From Betaproteobacteria bacterium (lineage in GTDB: Bacteria > Pseudomonadota > Gammaproteobacteria > Burkholderiales > SG8-39): a stretch of DNA of 42,054 nucleotides. Every line of letters starts with the position of its first letter. Position 1 is the stretch's first letter. The stretch covers positions 1 to 42,054 of the forward strand of contig CANKAJ010000029.1 of the NCBI GenBank assembly GCA_947479645.1, in the 5' to 3' direction. Both the position numbers and the translations under genes were made by a program. Positions 9,757 through 21,140 of the stretch are shown here, one piece after another. The notes beneath the pieces were generated by a model. That model worked only from the letters and a program-made list of their open reading frames with translations. It was not told the DNA's origin and made no database searches.

Positions 9757-9845
9757 AACTGCGCCGATTTGACAAGCAGCTTGCGGGCGCCGCCAGTGGG
9801 AACGAGTCCGGACAGGCGTAAAAAAAATACCGCTAAAGCGTGGTT
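9757..9845 (+). promoter_or_regulatory. SAM-II (SAM-alpha) riboswitch with an inserted hairpin
   Basis: The conserved SAM-II blocks occur in order. The P1 5' strand GCGCC (9761-9765) is followed directly by GATTTG (9766-9771). CTTGC (9780-9784) comes next, then one base, then the P1 3' strand GGCGC (9786-9790). An A-rich stretch leads to GCTAAAG (9832-9838). Spacings around P1 match the family. A hairpin with CGCC (9791-9794) pairing with GGCG (9815-9818) is inserted before the A-rich segment, making the element longer than the compact ~50-nt form. SAM-II normally represses methionine genes when SAM is plentiful; metZ follows. Identified by eye, not by covariance search. Confidence 0.75.
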
Positions 9846-9849
9846 CGAT

Positions 9850-9889
9850 AACCCGTCTAGGCGAAAGCTGGGCGGGTTTTTTGTTTTTT
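9850..9889 (+). terminator. intrinsic terminator between riboswitch and metZ
   Basis: AACCCG (9850-9855) can pair with CGGGTT (9873-9878), and a long T-rich run to 9889 follows. Sitting just downstream of the SAM-II element and 38 bases before the metZ start, it is the expected expression platform for transcription attenuation. A competing small hairpin GGTT-CGAT-AACC overlaps its 5' arm and could be the alternative fold. Confidence 0.75.
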
Positions 9890-9926
9890 GTCCGAAGTAC
9901 TCATAGCGGACGATTGGGGAATGAAC

Positions 9927-11114
9927 ATGAGCGATAACGAATTAACAGATGATTATGATCTGCAGACGCGTGCAGTGCGTTCCGGCATACACCGCAGCCA
10001 ATTCAATGAGCACTCGGAGGCGTTATACCTGACGTCGAGTTTTGTTTTCGACAATGCCGCACAGGCTGCTGCTCGCTTCAGCAACGTTGAGCCGGGTAAT
10101 ATCTACTCCAGGTTCACCAATCCCACCGTTACTGGCTTGCAGGAGCGTCTGGCGGCACTGGAGGGGGCACCAGCATGTGTGGCAACCGCATCGGGCATGT
10201 CGGCCATACTGGCGATGGCCATGTCATTGCTCAAGTCCGGAGATCACGTGGCATGTTCTTCCGGCGTGTTTGGCACAACGGTACAACTGTTCGGCAATAT
10301 TCTCGCGAAGTTTGGAGTGGTCACGACATTTGTTGATGGGAGTGATCCGTCTGAGTGGGAAAAAGCCATGCGTCCGGAGACTCGACTGCTGTTCATTGAA
10401 ACGCCGTCCAATCCGGTCACCGAAGTGTTCGATATAGCCGCGCTGGCAGCGATTGCAAAGCGACACGGTGCTCAACTGGCAGTGGATAATTGCTTTTGCA
10501 GTCCCGCATTGCAAAAGCCGCTGGCTCTTGGGGCTGACATCGTGATTCACTCCGCCACGAAATTCCTGGATGGGCAGGGCAGGGTCATGGGCGGTGCAGT
10601 GCTAGGCACGCGCGAAATAGGGGAGGCTGTGACGGGATTCTTGCGGACAGCCGGTCCCACGCTATCCGCGTTCAACGCCTGGGTCATCATGAAAGGCCTG
10701 GAGACGCTGTCGATTCGCATGGATGCGCAATCCAAGAGCGCGCTGGAAATTGCGCAGTGTCTGGAACGGCACCCGGGTGTTGAGCGCGTGCTCTACCCGG
10801 GCCTTGAGTCGCATCCACAGCATGCACTGGCCATGCGCCAACAGAGGTCAGGCGGAGCCATTGTGTCCTTCGAGGTAAAGGGCGGTCGTGAGGCGGCTTG
10901 GCGGGTAATTGACTCGACCCGGCTCATTTCGATCACCGCCAATCTGGGTGACACCAAGACGACTATCACCCATCCTTCCACCACTACTCATGGACGTATT
11001 GGTGAGGAGGCACGCGCCAGAGCGGGCATACGCGATGGTCTGTTGCGGGTTGCGGTGGGACTGGAATCGGTGAGAGATATTACCGGTGATCTGGAGCGTG
11101 GACTCTGTCGGTAG
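9927..11114 (+). CDS. metZ: O-succinylhomoserine sulfhydrylase MetZ
   Basis: MetZ is a PLP enzyme of the Cys/Met metabolism family that makes homocysteine directly from O-succinylhomoserine and sulfide, the direct-sulfhydrylation route to methionine. The predicted PLP lysine is Lys212 in HSATKFLDGQGR, and the substrate and PLP motifs of the family (YSRFTNPT, SVRDITGDLERGL) are present. I chose ATG 9927 because GGGGA at 9916-9920 is well spaced from it; ATG 9921 is too close and a TTG at 9888 lies in the terminator T tract. The length is 395 residues. The family is hard to subdivide, but the riboswitch supports a methionine role. Confidence 0.9.
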   Translation: MSDNELTDDYDLQTRAVRSGIHRSQFNEHSEALYLTSSFVFDNAAQAAARFSNVEPGNIYSRFTNPTVTGLQERLAALEGAPACVATASGMSAILAMAMSLLKSGDHVACSSGVFGTTVQLFGNILAKFGVVTTFVDGSDPSEWEKAMRPETRLLFIETPSNPVTEVFDIAALAAIAKRHGAQLAVDNCFCSPALQKPLALGADIVIHSATKFLDGQGRVMGGAVLGTREIGEAVTGFLRTAGPTLSAFNAWVIMKGLETLSIRMDAQSKSALEIAQCLERHPGVERVLYPGLESHPQHALAMRQQRSGGAIVSFEVKGGREAAWRVIDSTRLISITANLGDTKTTITHPSTTTHGRIGEEARARAGIRDGLLRVAVGLESVRDITGDLERGLCR

Positions 11115-11189
11115 AGATGTGCAACGCAATATGGCAGCTAGTGTAGGTTCGGCCGATTGCAGGGCTTAATAGCAAGGAGCTGCCTTGGT

Positions 11190-11909
11190 TCAGGCAAGCG
11201 CAATAGATCGGCAGCCTTTGGCATCACATTCGAGATAGCTTCCGGTTTTATACCAGTCGGCCAATACCCATCGTTCACAGATATGGCCATCGACGTCGTG
11301 TGGATGATAGGCGGGCAGGTGGGTGTGGCCGTGAATCATCTGCGTTAATTCGTATTTGCGAAAGGTTGCGGTAACTGCGGCTGCATTTACATCCATGATT
11401 GCCGCGTGTTTGATGTCCTTTTGTCTTTGGCTTTGCGCCCGCAGCGCTTCAATCTGGCGTTTGCGTTCGGCTAGTGGTAGGGCCATAAATTGGCTGGCCC
11501 AAGCTGGGGAACGCACATCTTTTCGAAAGCGCTGGTAATCGATATCGTCTGTGCATAACGTGTCGCCATGCATCAGCAGAGTCCGGCGCTCGCAGATGGA
11601 AATGACAATCGGATCCTTTATGAGAGTCAATCCTGCTGTTCGGGCAAAATCCTCACCGATTAGAAAATCGCGATTACCATGCATCAGAAAAATCCGGGTG
11701 TACCGACTGCAATCAGCCAGAGCGGAGGCAACCTGACGATTGAACGGGTCGCCAATATCATCATCTCCTGCCCAGTATTCAAACAGGTCCCCCAGGATGT
11801 AGATGTTTTTTGCTTGTCTGGCGACGCCATCAAGGAATCTCTCGAACTGCCGAGTGATGTCCGGTCGGTCACTGCATAAATGTAAATCCGAGAGGAAGAG
11901 ATCTGACAT
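11190..11909 (-). CDS. lpxH: UDP-2,3-diacylglucosamine diphosphatase LpxH
   Basis: LpxH hydrolyses UDP-2,3-diacylglucosamine to lipid X and UMP at the inner face of the inner membrane, the fourth step of lipid A synthesis. It is a calcineurin-like metallophosphatase with the full metal-site series: SDLHLC, GDLFEYW, HGNRD, an HGD segment and HGHTH. I start at ATG 11909 (MSDLFLSDLHLC), giving 239 residues, nearly the E. coli length; ATG 11933 is an alternative and the frame remains open to 12002 inside ppiB. It lies 40 bases downstream of ppiB, as in E. coli where the two genes are adjacent. Confidence 0.93.
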   Translation of the reverse strand: MSDLFLSDLHLCSDRPDITRQFERFLDGVARQAKNIYILGDLFEYWAGDDDIGDPFNRQVASALADCSRYTRIFLMHGNRDFLIGEDFARTAGLTLIKDPIVISICERRTLLMHGDTLCTDDIDYQRFRKDVRSPAWASQFMALPLAERKRQIEALRAQSQRQKDIKHAAIMDVNAAAVTATFRKYELTQMIHGHTHLPAYHPHDVDGHICERWVLADWYKTGSYLECDAKGCRSIALA

Positions 11910-11949
11910 GACGGGAGGATAGTCTCTCGGCATGTCAGGAAAACCAGAG

Positions 11950-12441
11950 CTACACGACTTCAGCGCGTTCAATAATGACGTCCTCAACTGGAACGTCACC
12001 ATGGCCGCCGCGGTTGCCGGTCTTTACTCCCTTGATCTTGTCGACGACGTCCTGACCTTCGACGACACTGCCGAAAACACAATATCCCCAGCCTTGAGGG
12101 GTGGGGGCACTGTGATTCAGGAAATCGTTGTCACCAACGTTGATGAAGAATTGTGCCGATGCAGAGTGCGGGTCCGACGTACGTGCCATGGCAATCGTAT
12201 AACGATCATTCTTCAAGCCATTGTTGGCTTCGTTCTCGACCGGTGCTTGGGTGGGCTTCTGTTTCATGTCAGGCTCAAAACCGCCGCCCTGAATCATGAA
12301 ACCGTCAATCACGCGGTGAAACACGGTGTTGCTGTAATGGCCGGACTCGACATAGGAAACAAAATTCTTAACTGTTTCAGGTGCTTTGGCGTCATTCAGT
12401 TCCAAGGCGATGACGCCGTGGTTTGTATGTAATCGGATCAT
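11950..12441 (-). CDS. ppiB: cytoplasmic peptidyl-prolyl cis-trans isomerase (cyclophilin B type)
   Basis: This is a 163-residue cyclophilin without a signal peptide, accelerating proline isomerisation in the cytoplasm. The catalytic arginine is in [13 protein letters not shown], and FFINVGDN and GYCVFG complete the active-site groove. The start ATG is preceded by AGGAGA at a good distance. It lies 12 bases downstream of a second, exported cyclophilin that is clearly similar, so the two probably arose by duplication. Confidence 0.94.
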   Translation of the reverse strand: MIRLHTNHGVIALELNDAKAPETVKNFVSYVESGHYSNTVFHRVIDGFMIQGGGFEPDMKQKPTQAPVENEANNGLKNDRYTIAMARTSDPHSASAQFFINVGDNDFLNHSAPTPQGWGYCVFGSVVEGQDVVDKIKGVKTGNRGGHGDVPVEDVIIERAEVV

Positions 12442-12453
12442 ACTGGGTTCTCC

Positions 12454-13083
12454 TTATTTCGTGGTTGCTGGTGTAGTTGGTGTGGTGGGAGATGTCGCGG
12501 GGGGGGCGGTTACGAGTGTTACCGCTTCGATGATGATGGGTTTAGTCGGTACGTCCTGATATGGCCCCGAACTGCCGGTTGTGACTTTGGCAATACGCAT
12601 CACTACATCCATACCCTTGGTTACGCGCCCGAATACGGCATAGCCGTAGCCCTGGGGTGTCGGCTCGCGGTGGTTCAGTGCAACGTTGTCGGCTACATTG
12701 ATGTAGAACTGTGCGGTTGCCGAATGCGGTGCGCTGGTTCGCGCCATTGCAATCGTGCCTGTATCGTTCTTCAGGCCATTACCGGCCTCGTTGTCGATAG
12801 GGGCGCGAGTGGGTTTCTGCTGCATCTTGCGATCAAATCCACCACCTTGAATCATGAATCCATCAATCACGCGATGGAAAATCGTGTCCTTGAAGAAGCC
12901 TTCCTTCATGTACTGCATGAAATTGGCCACACTCTTGGGGGCTTTGTCCTGATAAAGCTCAAGCGTAAAGTTACCCATGCTGGTCTTTACTTCGACCTGC
13001 GGGTTCTGTGCGAGCGCTGACAAGGGAATAAGTGGTGCGATTGCACCCAGAATAATGAATAGAACTGCCGAAATTAGCCGCAT
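12454..13083 (-). CDS. exported peptidyl-prolyl cis-trans isomerase (cyclophilin A type)
   Basis: This is a 209-residue cyclophilin with a signal peptide ending near residue 25 (LSALAQ), so it acts in the periplasm. [15 protein letters not shown] and FYINVADN carry the active site. The C-terminal tail is an unusual run of about 20 Thr, Pro and Ala residues with no known function. A strong AGGAGG lies 8 bases before the ATG. Upstream is the L,D-transpeptidase gene in the same direction; ppiB and lpxH follow closely, probably as one transcript. Confidence 0.92.
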   Translation of the reverse strand: MRLISAVLFIILGAIAPLIPLSALAQNPQVEVKTSMGNFTLELYQDKAPKSVANFMQYMKEGFFKDTIFHRVIDGFMIQGGGFDRKMQQKPTRAPIDNEAGNGLKNDTGTIAMARTSAPHSATAQFYINVADNVALNHREPTPQGYGYAVFGRVTKGMDVVMRIAKVTTGSSGPYQDVPTKPIIIEAVTLVTAPPATSPTTPTTPATTK

Positions 13084-13140
13084 GCAGTAGTCCTCCTAAG
13101 GGGGTTATGATAATAATTGTTGACACAACCTGAATATGCT

Positions 13141-14505
13141 TCAGGCTGCGCCTTCGTAGACGATGCGCCAGCGGTTACCCTCGCGAGACCAGTACTGGCG
13201 TTTCTTCATGACATTACTCAAATTACTGGAACGGTAATCCTGCTCGAAAGTGACAGTCACGAGATCTTCGCGGCCGGGATTCCGGAATGCGCTGACATTG
13301 TTTATTTTGAGCTTGATCCATTCCTTGCTGCTGTTCACCTGGCGTTTGCCACGCGCAAATGTATCAAAATCCTGACCCATTACATCGACCTTGCGCGAGT
13401 AGTTTTGCAGGTAGCGTTCCGTGTCACGACTTTCCCAATCGGTACGCCATTGTTCAAGCGCATTGAGAAAAGACTGACGTTCGCTAGCCCAGCCATCGGC
13501 ACTGACCCATTCGACTTGCTCGCTGATAATGACCGGCGTCAGTCCAATCTGCAGATACTTTGACAGCCTGTCCAGGTCGTCATTGGAAAGAACAACACAG
13601 CCGTCACTTGCACGCGGTGGCCGGCTGAATGTGTCAGAAGGGGTTCCGTGCAGCCAGATGCCATGGCCATTGCGTCCCATGCGACGGTCCCATGTGTTGG
13701 GGTAATTGATCGGGAACGCACCGCTCCCATACAGATCCGGGAGTTTTTTTGCGGACAGACTGGATGTGACGTGATAGACGCCAATGGGCGTTCTCAGGTC
13801 GCCTTCACGCATTTTCTGTGATCCGTTCTTACCCGAACTGATGTAAAAGTCGGAGACCAGTTGCGGTCTGCCATTGTCATTGCTGTACAGATACAGGCGC
13901 GAGCGCGTGGTATCGACAACGATTGCGAATTGCTGTTCAGCACTGAGTTGCATTACATATCGAGGAACCATGGCTGGGGAAGGCCTGTCGCGATAACCGC
14001 GCAGTCGTGCGATGGCTTCTTCCCGCAAGTCGTCAATTCGGTCTGCCGGGGCTTTGGGAGCCGCCCCCATTTCACCAAGCGGCCGTGTGCGGGCAAGCAG
14101 CAGATCACCCTTGATGAGGTGGGCAAGGCGAAAGTTCGGATGAATGCGAATAAGGTTGTCAATGCCTTGCAATGCGGCATCGAATCGTTGTCGGCCAATT
14201 TCTTCAAGCACTTCGTTGAGCATGCTTTCTGCAGTATCTCTGGTGCCTGGAGCGCTGGGAGCACGGGATGACTGAGCAGTCGCGGAAACGGCAGTGGTCG
14301 CGGCAAGGCCGGCAACAATTGCCGTGCTGGTTGCCCTGGAGTGCTTGGGTTTTTTTGATGCCTTGGCGGCTTTGACGGCTTTTCCGCCCTTGGCATGGAT
14401 TGCGGCTCCATTTTTTTGGGTAACGGCGCTGGCTGTTGTAGTGAGCAGGCTTGCAAAGACTGCAATAGAGCAACAGGCGATCAATCTCCGGATATTACGC
14501 GCCAT
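13141..14505 (-). CDS. exported L,D-transpeptidase (YkuD family) with C-terminal NTF2-like domain
   Basis: The product is 454 residues with an N-terminal signal peptide, a basic and low-complexity segment and a YkuD domain whose catalytic motif is intact: HGTP followed by SDGCVVLS with Cys303 as nucleophile. Such enzymes form 3-3 peptidoglycan cross-links or attach proteins to the wall. The last ~110 residues resemble an NTF2/SnoaL-like fold, comparable with the end of the upstream TPR protein. The start is ATG 14505 (MARNIRRL), overlapping the TPR stop as TGATG, so translation is coupled. A small hairpin (13129-13145) covers the stop codon. Confidence 0.88.
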   Translation of the reverse strand: MARNIRRLIACCSIAVFASLLTTTASAVTQKNGAAIHAKGGKAVKAAKASKKPKHSRATSTAIVAGLAATTAVSATAQSSRAPSAPGTRDTAESMLNEVLEEIGRQRFDAALQGIDNLIRIHPNFRLAHLIKGDLLLARTRPLGEMGAAPKAPADRIDDLREEAIARLRGYRDRPSPAMVPRYVMQLSAEQQFAIVVDTTRSRLYLYSNDNGRPQLVSDFYISSGKNGSQKMREGDLRTPIGVYHVTSSLSAKKLPDLYGSGAFPINYPNTWDRRMGRNGHGIWLHGTPSDTFSRPPRASDGCVVLSNDDLDRLSKYLQIGLTPVIISEQVEWVSADGWASERQSFLNALEQWRTDWESRDTERYLQNYSRKVDVMGQDFDTFARGKRQVNSSKEWIKLKINNVSAFRNPGREDLVTVTFEQDYRSSNLSNVMKKRQYWSREGNRWRIVYEGAA

Positions 14506-15626
14506 CAACTGCCGACCCGCTCCTGTTGAATCAACCATTTGCCGTTGCTACGAACAAATACCAGCGTTTTGGTGCTGGTGATATTGATGCCGTCAGATCG
14601 GTAAGACTGACGGAAAGTCACCGACACCATATTGTCACCAGAAGGCGCAGTCCTAGGTGAGCCAACCCCGACCTCAATCTGTTTCTTCCCTGTGATGCGT
14701 AATGCCCGACCCTTTTCCCAGTCGCTCCTAGATTCGCCAGCAGGTGTCTTGAAATCCTTTGCATAGAAAGACAGGTACGTTTTGACATCTTTGGAGGCCC
14801 AGGCTTGCGCCCAGGCCCGCATAGCCTTGATTACGTCCTCGTTGCTTTCCGCCGCTGGCCCAGTATCGGATTTTGTCGCCGATTTGCTGTCGACTGAGGC
14901 TTTGGATTCAGCAGAAACAGCTCTGCTCGGTTCGGCTGCTTTGGTCTGTGAGGTTGCCACCGTCGATTTGGACAATTCAGCGACTTTTGGTGCGGTCGCT
15001 ACTACGACTGGTTTTGGCGGCTCAGCCTTGGTTGCTTCCGGTTTGGGCAAACTGGGTCTGGTAGGGCGGGTATTGCCTGTGCTTCCTGCAATCAAGTCCC
15101 TCATTAACAATAGTTTTGTCTTGGCAGCCGAATTGGATGAGTCAAGCTGCAGAGCCTTGTCATATGATTGACTGGCGAGCTTGGTGTAGACATCACCCAG
15201 GTTTTCGTAAGCTGTGGCATAGCTCGGATGTGTTCGGATGGACATTTCCAGCGATTGCCGCGCCTTTTCATACTGGCCTTGCGCGGCAAAGAGAACTGCA
15301 AGATTGTTGTAGGGCTCGGGAAGTTCTGGGTAATCCTGAGTCAGCTTGGTAAATACGTCGATGGCTTCAGCGGCCTTGCTCTGCTCGGCCAGAATGAGTC
15401 CTTTCAGGAATCGTCCCTGCGCATCGCGTGGTTTTGAGGAAAGATATTGGTTGATGCGATCCAGCGCCTGGACATGCTGGCCCTGCCTCAATAACTGGCT
15501 GGCATCCTGAACTTCATCGGCGCGAAGCGGCGTCGCTGCCAGGACGGCGGCAAAGGCCAGCGCGCCCAGCAGCGTTTGCCCGTGAACCTTAATGAGGCGC
15601 CCAATCGGCCAAAACGAGAATGTCAT
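14505..15626 (-). CDS. exported TPR protein with C-terminal NTF2-like domain
   Basis: This is a 373-residue protein with a signal peptide (cleavage near residue 36, LRADE). About four tetratricopeptide repeats cover residues 40-175, a Ser/Ala/Lys/Pro-rich linker follows, and the C-terminal ~110 residues (from VIKAMRAWAQAW) look NTF2-like. TPRs mediate protein contacts. With the coupled L,D-transpeptidase downstream and a matching tail domain in both products, I infer a periplasmic partner or scaffold for cell-wall remodelling. cysS diverges on the other side. No specific family name can be given. Confidence 0.8.
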   Translation of the reverse strand: MTFSFWPIGRLIKVHGQTLLGALAFAAVLAATPLRADEVQDASQLLRQGQHVQALDRINQYLSSKPRDAQGRFLKGLILAEQSKAAEAIDVFTKLTQDYPELPEPYNNLAVLFAAQGQYEKARQSLEMSIRTHPSYATAYENLGDVYTKLASQSYDKALQLDSSNSAAKTKLLLMRDLIAGSTGNTRPTRPSLPKPEATKAEPPKPVVVATAPKVAELSKSTVATSQTKAAEPSRAVSAESKASVDSKSATKSDTGPAAESNEDVIKAMRAWAQAWASKDVKTYLSFYAKDFKTPAGESRSDWEKGRALRITGKKQIEVGVGSPRTAPSGDNMVSVTFRQSYRSDGINITSTKTLVFVRSNGKWLIQQERVGS

Positions 15627-15761
15627 AATGTTATACTTTCACGTACTCGCAAAGTTGCAGCGCTCATTCTACCAAAGCGCGCAAAGTTCACAATAATCAA
15701 TAGTTTCTGCACGGTTCCCTAGACCGTTTCGAAATTCTTTTTGTGGCCCAATTGATCCTCC

Positions 15762-17186
15762 ATGCTGCGAATTTTTAATACCTTGTCCCGAAGCCGGGAA
15801 GCATTCATACCCCTGGATCCACCCAATGTCCGCATGTACGTCTGCGGTATGACAGTGTACGACTACTGCCATCTTGGACACGCCAGGGTCATGATCGTTT
15901 TCGATATCGTGCAAAGATGGTTGCGTGCCAGCGGTTACCGTCTTACGTATGTCCGCAATATTACCGATATTGACGACAAGATCATCAAGCGGGCAGTTGA
16001 AAATCAGGAGTCGATTGCGGCTTTGACAGAGCGATTTATCGGCTATATGGACGAAGATGCCGTCGCGCTTGGCGTGCAAAAACCGGATTTTGAACCACGG
16101 GCAACCGCATACGTGCCGCAGATGCTGGACATTATCACGCGTCTTGAGAAGAACGGACTGGCCTACAAGGCTGGCAACGGAGATGTAAATTTCTCGGTAC
16201 GGCGTTTTCCCGGCTATGGCCAGTTGTCAGGTAAGTCGCTGGATGATCTGCGTGCAGGCGAACGTGTGGAAGTTGATGGTTCGAAACAGGATCCGCTTGA
16301 TTTTGTGTTGTGGAAGCATGCCCGACAGGATGAACCGTTCTGGAAGTCGCCTTGGGGAAATGGTCGTCCGGGCTGGCATATCGAGTGCTCCGCCATGAGC
16401 GCCTGCCTCCTTGGAGAGCACTTTGATATCCATGGCGGCGGACAGGATCTGCAGTTTCCACATCACGAAAATGAAATTGCACAGTCGGAGGGGGCGACGA
16501 AGCAGCATTTCGTCAACTACTGGATGCATAACGGATTCGTGCGCGTTGACAATGAAAAGATGTCCAAGTCGCTGGGCAATTTTTTTACCATTCGTGAAAT
16601 ATTGAAGCGCTATGACGCGGAGGTGGTGCGGTTCTTCATCCTGCGTGCACATTATCGTAGCCCGCTTAACTATTCCGATCACCACCTCGACGATGCCCGT
16701 GCGTCGTTGGGGCGTTTGTACACCGCATTGAAAAACTATCCTGCGAACGCTAGGGATCAGCCAGATTGGGCAGAAACACATGGCGTGCGGTTCCGCGATG
16801 CCATGGACGATGATTTCAACACGCCAGAAGCGGTAGCAGTCTTGTTCGATCTGGCCAACGAAGTCAATCGAAGCGGTTCGCTCAATTTGGCACGTCAATT
16901 GCGTTCGCTTGGAGGCATGCTGGGTATATTGGGGCGCGAGACGGCAGAATTCCATCAATTCGCCCCTGGCGGCGGCCATGGCCGCGACGTTATTGCGGCA
17001 AGCACGACTGGCATGGCCTTAGTCACGGCCATGTCGCCTGAGGATATCGAAGAAAAAATCGAACAGCGCTCTTTGGCAAAGAAAGCGCGAAATTTTGGGG
17101 TAGCCGATCAGATCCGCGATGAACTGGCGACTGCTGGCATTACGCTGGAGGACTCAAAGGATGGCACGACCTGGCGTAGGGCCTAA
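15762..17186 (+). CDS. cysS: cysteinyl-tRNA synthetase
   Basis: CysS is a class I synthetase that charges tRNA-Cys. The HIGH signature appears as HLGH (residues 37-40), the zinc ligand Cys28 lies in the CGMTVYD segment, and the KMSKS loop is intact (EKMSKSLGN). The 474-residue length is slightly above the E. coli enzyme. It diverges from the TPR gene across 135 bases and converges on dnaJ. It commonly sits beside the cyclophilin genes in proteobacteria. Confidence 0.96.
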   Translation: MLRIFNTLSRSREAFIPLDPPNVRMYVCGMTVYDYCHLGHARVMIVFDIVQRWLRASGYRLTYVRNITDIDDKIIKRAVENQESIAALTERFIGYMDEDAVALGVQKPDFEPRATAYVPQMLDIITRLEKNGLAYKAGNGDVNFSVRRFPGYGQLSGKSLDDLRAGERVEVDGSKQDPLDFVLWKHARQDEPFWKSPWGNGRPGWHIECSAMSACLLGEHFDIHGGGQDLQFPHHENEIAQSEGATKQHFVNYWMHNGFVRVDNEKMSKSLGNFFTIREILKRYDAEVVRFFILRAHYRSPLNYSDHHLDDARASLGRLYTALKNYPANARDQPDWAETHGVRFRDAMDDDFNTPEAVAVLFDLANEVNRSGSLNLARQLRSLGGMLGILGRETAEFHQFAPGGGHGRDVIAASTTGMALVTAMSPEDIEEKIEQRSLAKKARNFGVADQIRDELATAGITLEDSKDGTTWRRA

Positions 17187-17253
17187 AGTATTGCGTTCCT
17201 GAGCCAGGTTGCGCTGGCGGGATTTCTGCCATGAGTCCGGACTTACGCAACAG

Positions 17254-18375
17254 TCATGCACTTGCAAAGAATTCGCGGACTTTGTCCATCCATCCTTTGG
17301 CCCGAGGATTGTGGCGGTCGCTATCCTTTTGCGACAGCGCCTCAAACTCGTGCAGCAGGGTTTTTTGCTTCTCGGTGAGATTAATCGGCGTTTCAACAAC
17401 GACATGACACAGCAGGTCGCCATGCGTGTGGCTTCTGACACCCTTGATACCCTTGCCACGCAAGCGGAACACCTTGCCGGATTGTGTCTCGTGGGGAATG
17501 CGGATCTTTGCCTGACCATCCAGCGTCGGGATGTCGATTTCTCCGCCCAGTGCCGCAGTGGTAAAACTCACCGGCATTTCGCAATGCAAATCATTGCCTT
17601 CCCGCTGGAATACCGCATGTGGCTTGACTTGCATCTGAACGTAGAGGTCGCCGGTGGGGCCGCCATTGAGCCCAGGCTCGCCTTCACCTGACAGGCGGAT
17701 ACGATCGCCTTCATCCACGCCGGCAGGGATCTTGACTGACAAGGTCTTCTGCTTCTTGACGCGGCCCACGCCGTGGCAGCTTTGACAGGGGTCCGGAATA
17801 ATCTTGCCGCTGCCGTGGCATTTCGGACAGGTCTGCTGGACTGAAAAGAATCCTTGTTGCATGCGCACCTGCCCCTGTCCATCACAGGTCGGGCAGGCCT
17901 TGGGTTTTGTACCGGGCTTGGCGCCGGTGCCGTTGCAGGTCTCGCAGGATTCGTGGGTGGGTATGCGAATCTTGGTTTCGGTGCCGCGTGCAGCCTGCTC
18001 AAGGGTGATTTCAAGGTTATAGCGCAGGTCGGCGCCACGATAGACACCGGAGCGGCCGCGCCCTTGGGCTTGCCCGAAAATGTCGCCGAAGATATCGCCA
18101 AACGCATCCGAGAACGACCCAGCTCCACGGCCCGCCCCCATGCTGGGATCAACGCCGGCATGACCATGCTGATCATAGGCTGCGCGCTTCTGAGCGTCGG
18201 ACAGAATCTCGTAGGCCTCTTTGGCCTCTTTGAATTTTCCTTCCGCGCTTTTGTCATCCAGATTGCGGTCCGGATGATGTTTCATCGCGAGTTTGCGATA
18301 GGCCTTCTTAATGACGTCATCGTCAGCGTCGCGATTGACGCCCAGCACTTCGTAGTAGTCGCGTTTGGCAGCCAT
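17254..18375 (-). CDS. dnaJ: chaperone DnaJ
   Basis: DnaJ is the Hsp40 co-chaperone that delivers substrates to DnaK and stimulates its ATPase. The J domain has HPD at residues 34-36; a Gly/Phe-rich region follows, then the zinc-binding domain with four CxxCxGxG repeats, then the two substrate-binding beta domains. The 373-residue length is normal. It is last in the hrcA-hemH-grpE-dnaK-dnaJ block, separated from dnaK by 111 bases that contain a strong hairpin. Confidence 0.97.
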   Translation of the reverse strand: MAAKRDYYEVLGVNRDADDDVIKKAYRKLAMKHHPDRNLDDKSAEGKFKEAKEAYEILSDAQKRAAYDQHGHAGVDPSMGAGRGAGSFSDAFGDIFGDIFGQAQGRGRSGVYRGADLRYNLEITLEQAARGTETKIRIPTHESCETCNGTGAKPGTKPKACPTCDGQGQVRMQQGFFSVQQTCPKCHGSGKIIPDPCQSCHGVGRVKKQKTLSVKIPAGVDEGDRIRLSGEGEPGLNGGPTGDLYVQMQVKPHAVFQREGNDLHCEMPVSFTTAALGGEIDIPTLDGQAKIRIPHETQSGKVFRLRGKGIKGVRSHTHGDLLCHVVVETPINLTEKQKTLLHEFEALSQKDSDRHNPRAKGWMDKVREFFASA

Positions 18376-18410
18376 TCTTCCCTGTCGTCCCCGATTCCAT
18401 TAATGCATAC

Positions 18411-18453
18411 GGCCGGGACGAACTGCGCCAGAGGCGCCAGTTCCTTCCCGGCC
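18411..18453 (-). other. strong intergenic hairpin between dnaK and dnaJ
   Basis: GGCCGGGA (18411-18418 on +) is complementary to TCCCGGCC (18446-18453), and an inner stem pairs GAACTG/GGCGC segments around a three-base loop, with one or two bulges. No T run follows on either strand, so it is not a standard intrinsic terminator. It could be an RNA processing or stabilising element that sets unequal DnaK and DnaJ amounts. Confidence 0.6.
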
Positions 18454-18486
18454 AGTTAAGGCGGTGCGGCAACTCCGCGTCCGCGC

Positions 18487-20424
<1,938 letters not shown>

Positions 20425-20468
20425 GACGCTGTTTCCTTTACCTTAGCTAATGTTGGGGGATATTCAAG

Positions 20469-20482
20469 AGGGTGAACACCCT
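20469..20482 (-). other. small inverted repeat in the dnaK 5' leader
   Basis: AGGGT and ACCCT flank a four-base loop, with partial extension on both sides. It lies between the sigma32 promoter and the dnaK start and could be an RNA hairpin affecting translation or a protein-binding site. It does not resemble CIRCE. Confidence 0.35.
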
Positions 20483-20527
20483 TGATCCCTAAATGCCTTA
20501 AAAGTCAGTCAAATAACGATAGATTCA

Positions 20528-20555
20528 ATATGGGGGCACGGCCCTCAGCTTCAAG
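20528..20555 (-). promoter_or_regulatory. sigma32 heat-shock promoter for dnaK
   Basis: On the - strand CTTGAA (20555-20550) is followed after 14 bases by CCCCATAT (20535-20528). This matches the sigma32 (RpoH) consensus CTTGAA-N13/14-CCCCATnT. It lies in the grpE-dnaK gap and points at dnaK. Confidence 0.85.
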
Positions 20556-20564
20556 CTTTGGTCC

Positions 20565-21104
20565 TCATGCGTCTTTTACCTTGGCCACCGTAACGAGCGC
20601 TGGTCGGACCACTCGATCGTTTAGCAGATAGCCTTTTTGCAGCACATTGATCACGGTATTGGGCTCCTGATCCGAGGGAAGCATGCTGATCGCTTGGTGC
20701 CGGTGCGGATCGAATTTCTCGCCTACAGGATTGATCTCCTTCAGCTTGGATTTTTCGAACACGGTCACAAGCTGCTTCAGCGTCAACTCTACGCCGCTTT
20801 TGAGCACATCCAGAGAAGCGCTTTCCGCTGACAGAGTCGCCTCAAGACTATCTTTCACCGGAAGCAGTTCGCTGGCAAAAGACTCGATGGCGTATTTGTG
20901 TGCCTTGGCCACGTCTTCAAGAGCGCGCTTGCGGATGTTCTCGCCTTCTGCCTTGGCACGCAGCCAGGCATCATGGTGTTCCTGAGCCTTCAGTTCGGCC
21001 TGTTGCAGCAATTTTTCCAGGGATGGAGGAGTATCGGCCTGGGAAGGAGCAGCAGTTGCCGGTTCGGCACCTGCTGGGTTGGAAATATCGTGTTGTTCGG
21101 ACAT
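20565..21104 (-). CDS. grpE: nucleotide exchange factor GrpE
   Basis: GrpE releases ADP from DnaK. The 179-residue protein has a disordered, acidic N-terminus, a long charged coiled-coil (about residues 30-110) and the C-terminal beta domain with the family segment [15 protein letters not shown] and the terminal [18 protein letters not shown]. It starts at ATG 21104, with a sigma32 promoter upstream, and leads into dnaK. Confidence 0.96.
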   Translation of the reverse strand: MSEQHDISNPAGAEPATAAPSQADTPPSLEKLLQQAELKAQEHHDAWLRAKAEGENIRKRALEDVAKAHKYAIESFASELLPVKDSLEATLSAESASLDVLKSGVELTLKQLVTVFEKSKLKEINPVGEKFDPHRHQAISMLPSDQEPNTVINVLQKGYLLNDRVVRPALVTVAKVKDA

Positions 21105-21140
21105 TTTGAGTTTGCAGTATTAAGAGTCGACGATTAAACG

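Noticed and set aside
9757-9845. SAH riboswitch as an alternative for the metZ leader
   Set aside because: The SAH element's conserved GAGGAGCGCUGC and CAGGCUCGG blocks are absent, and the downstream gene is metZ rather than ahcY; SAM-II motifs fit better.
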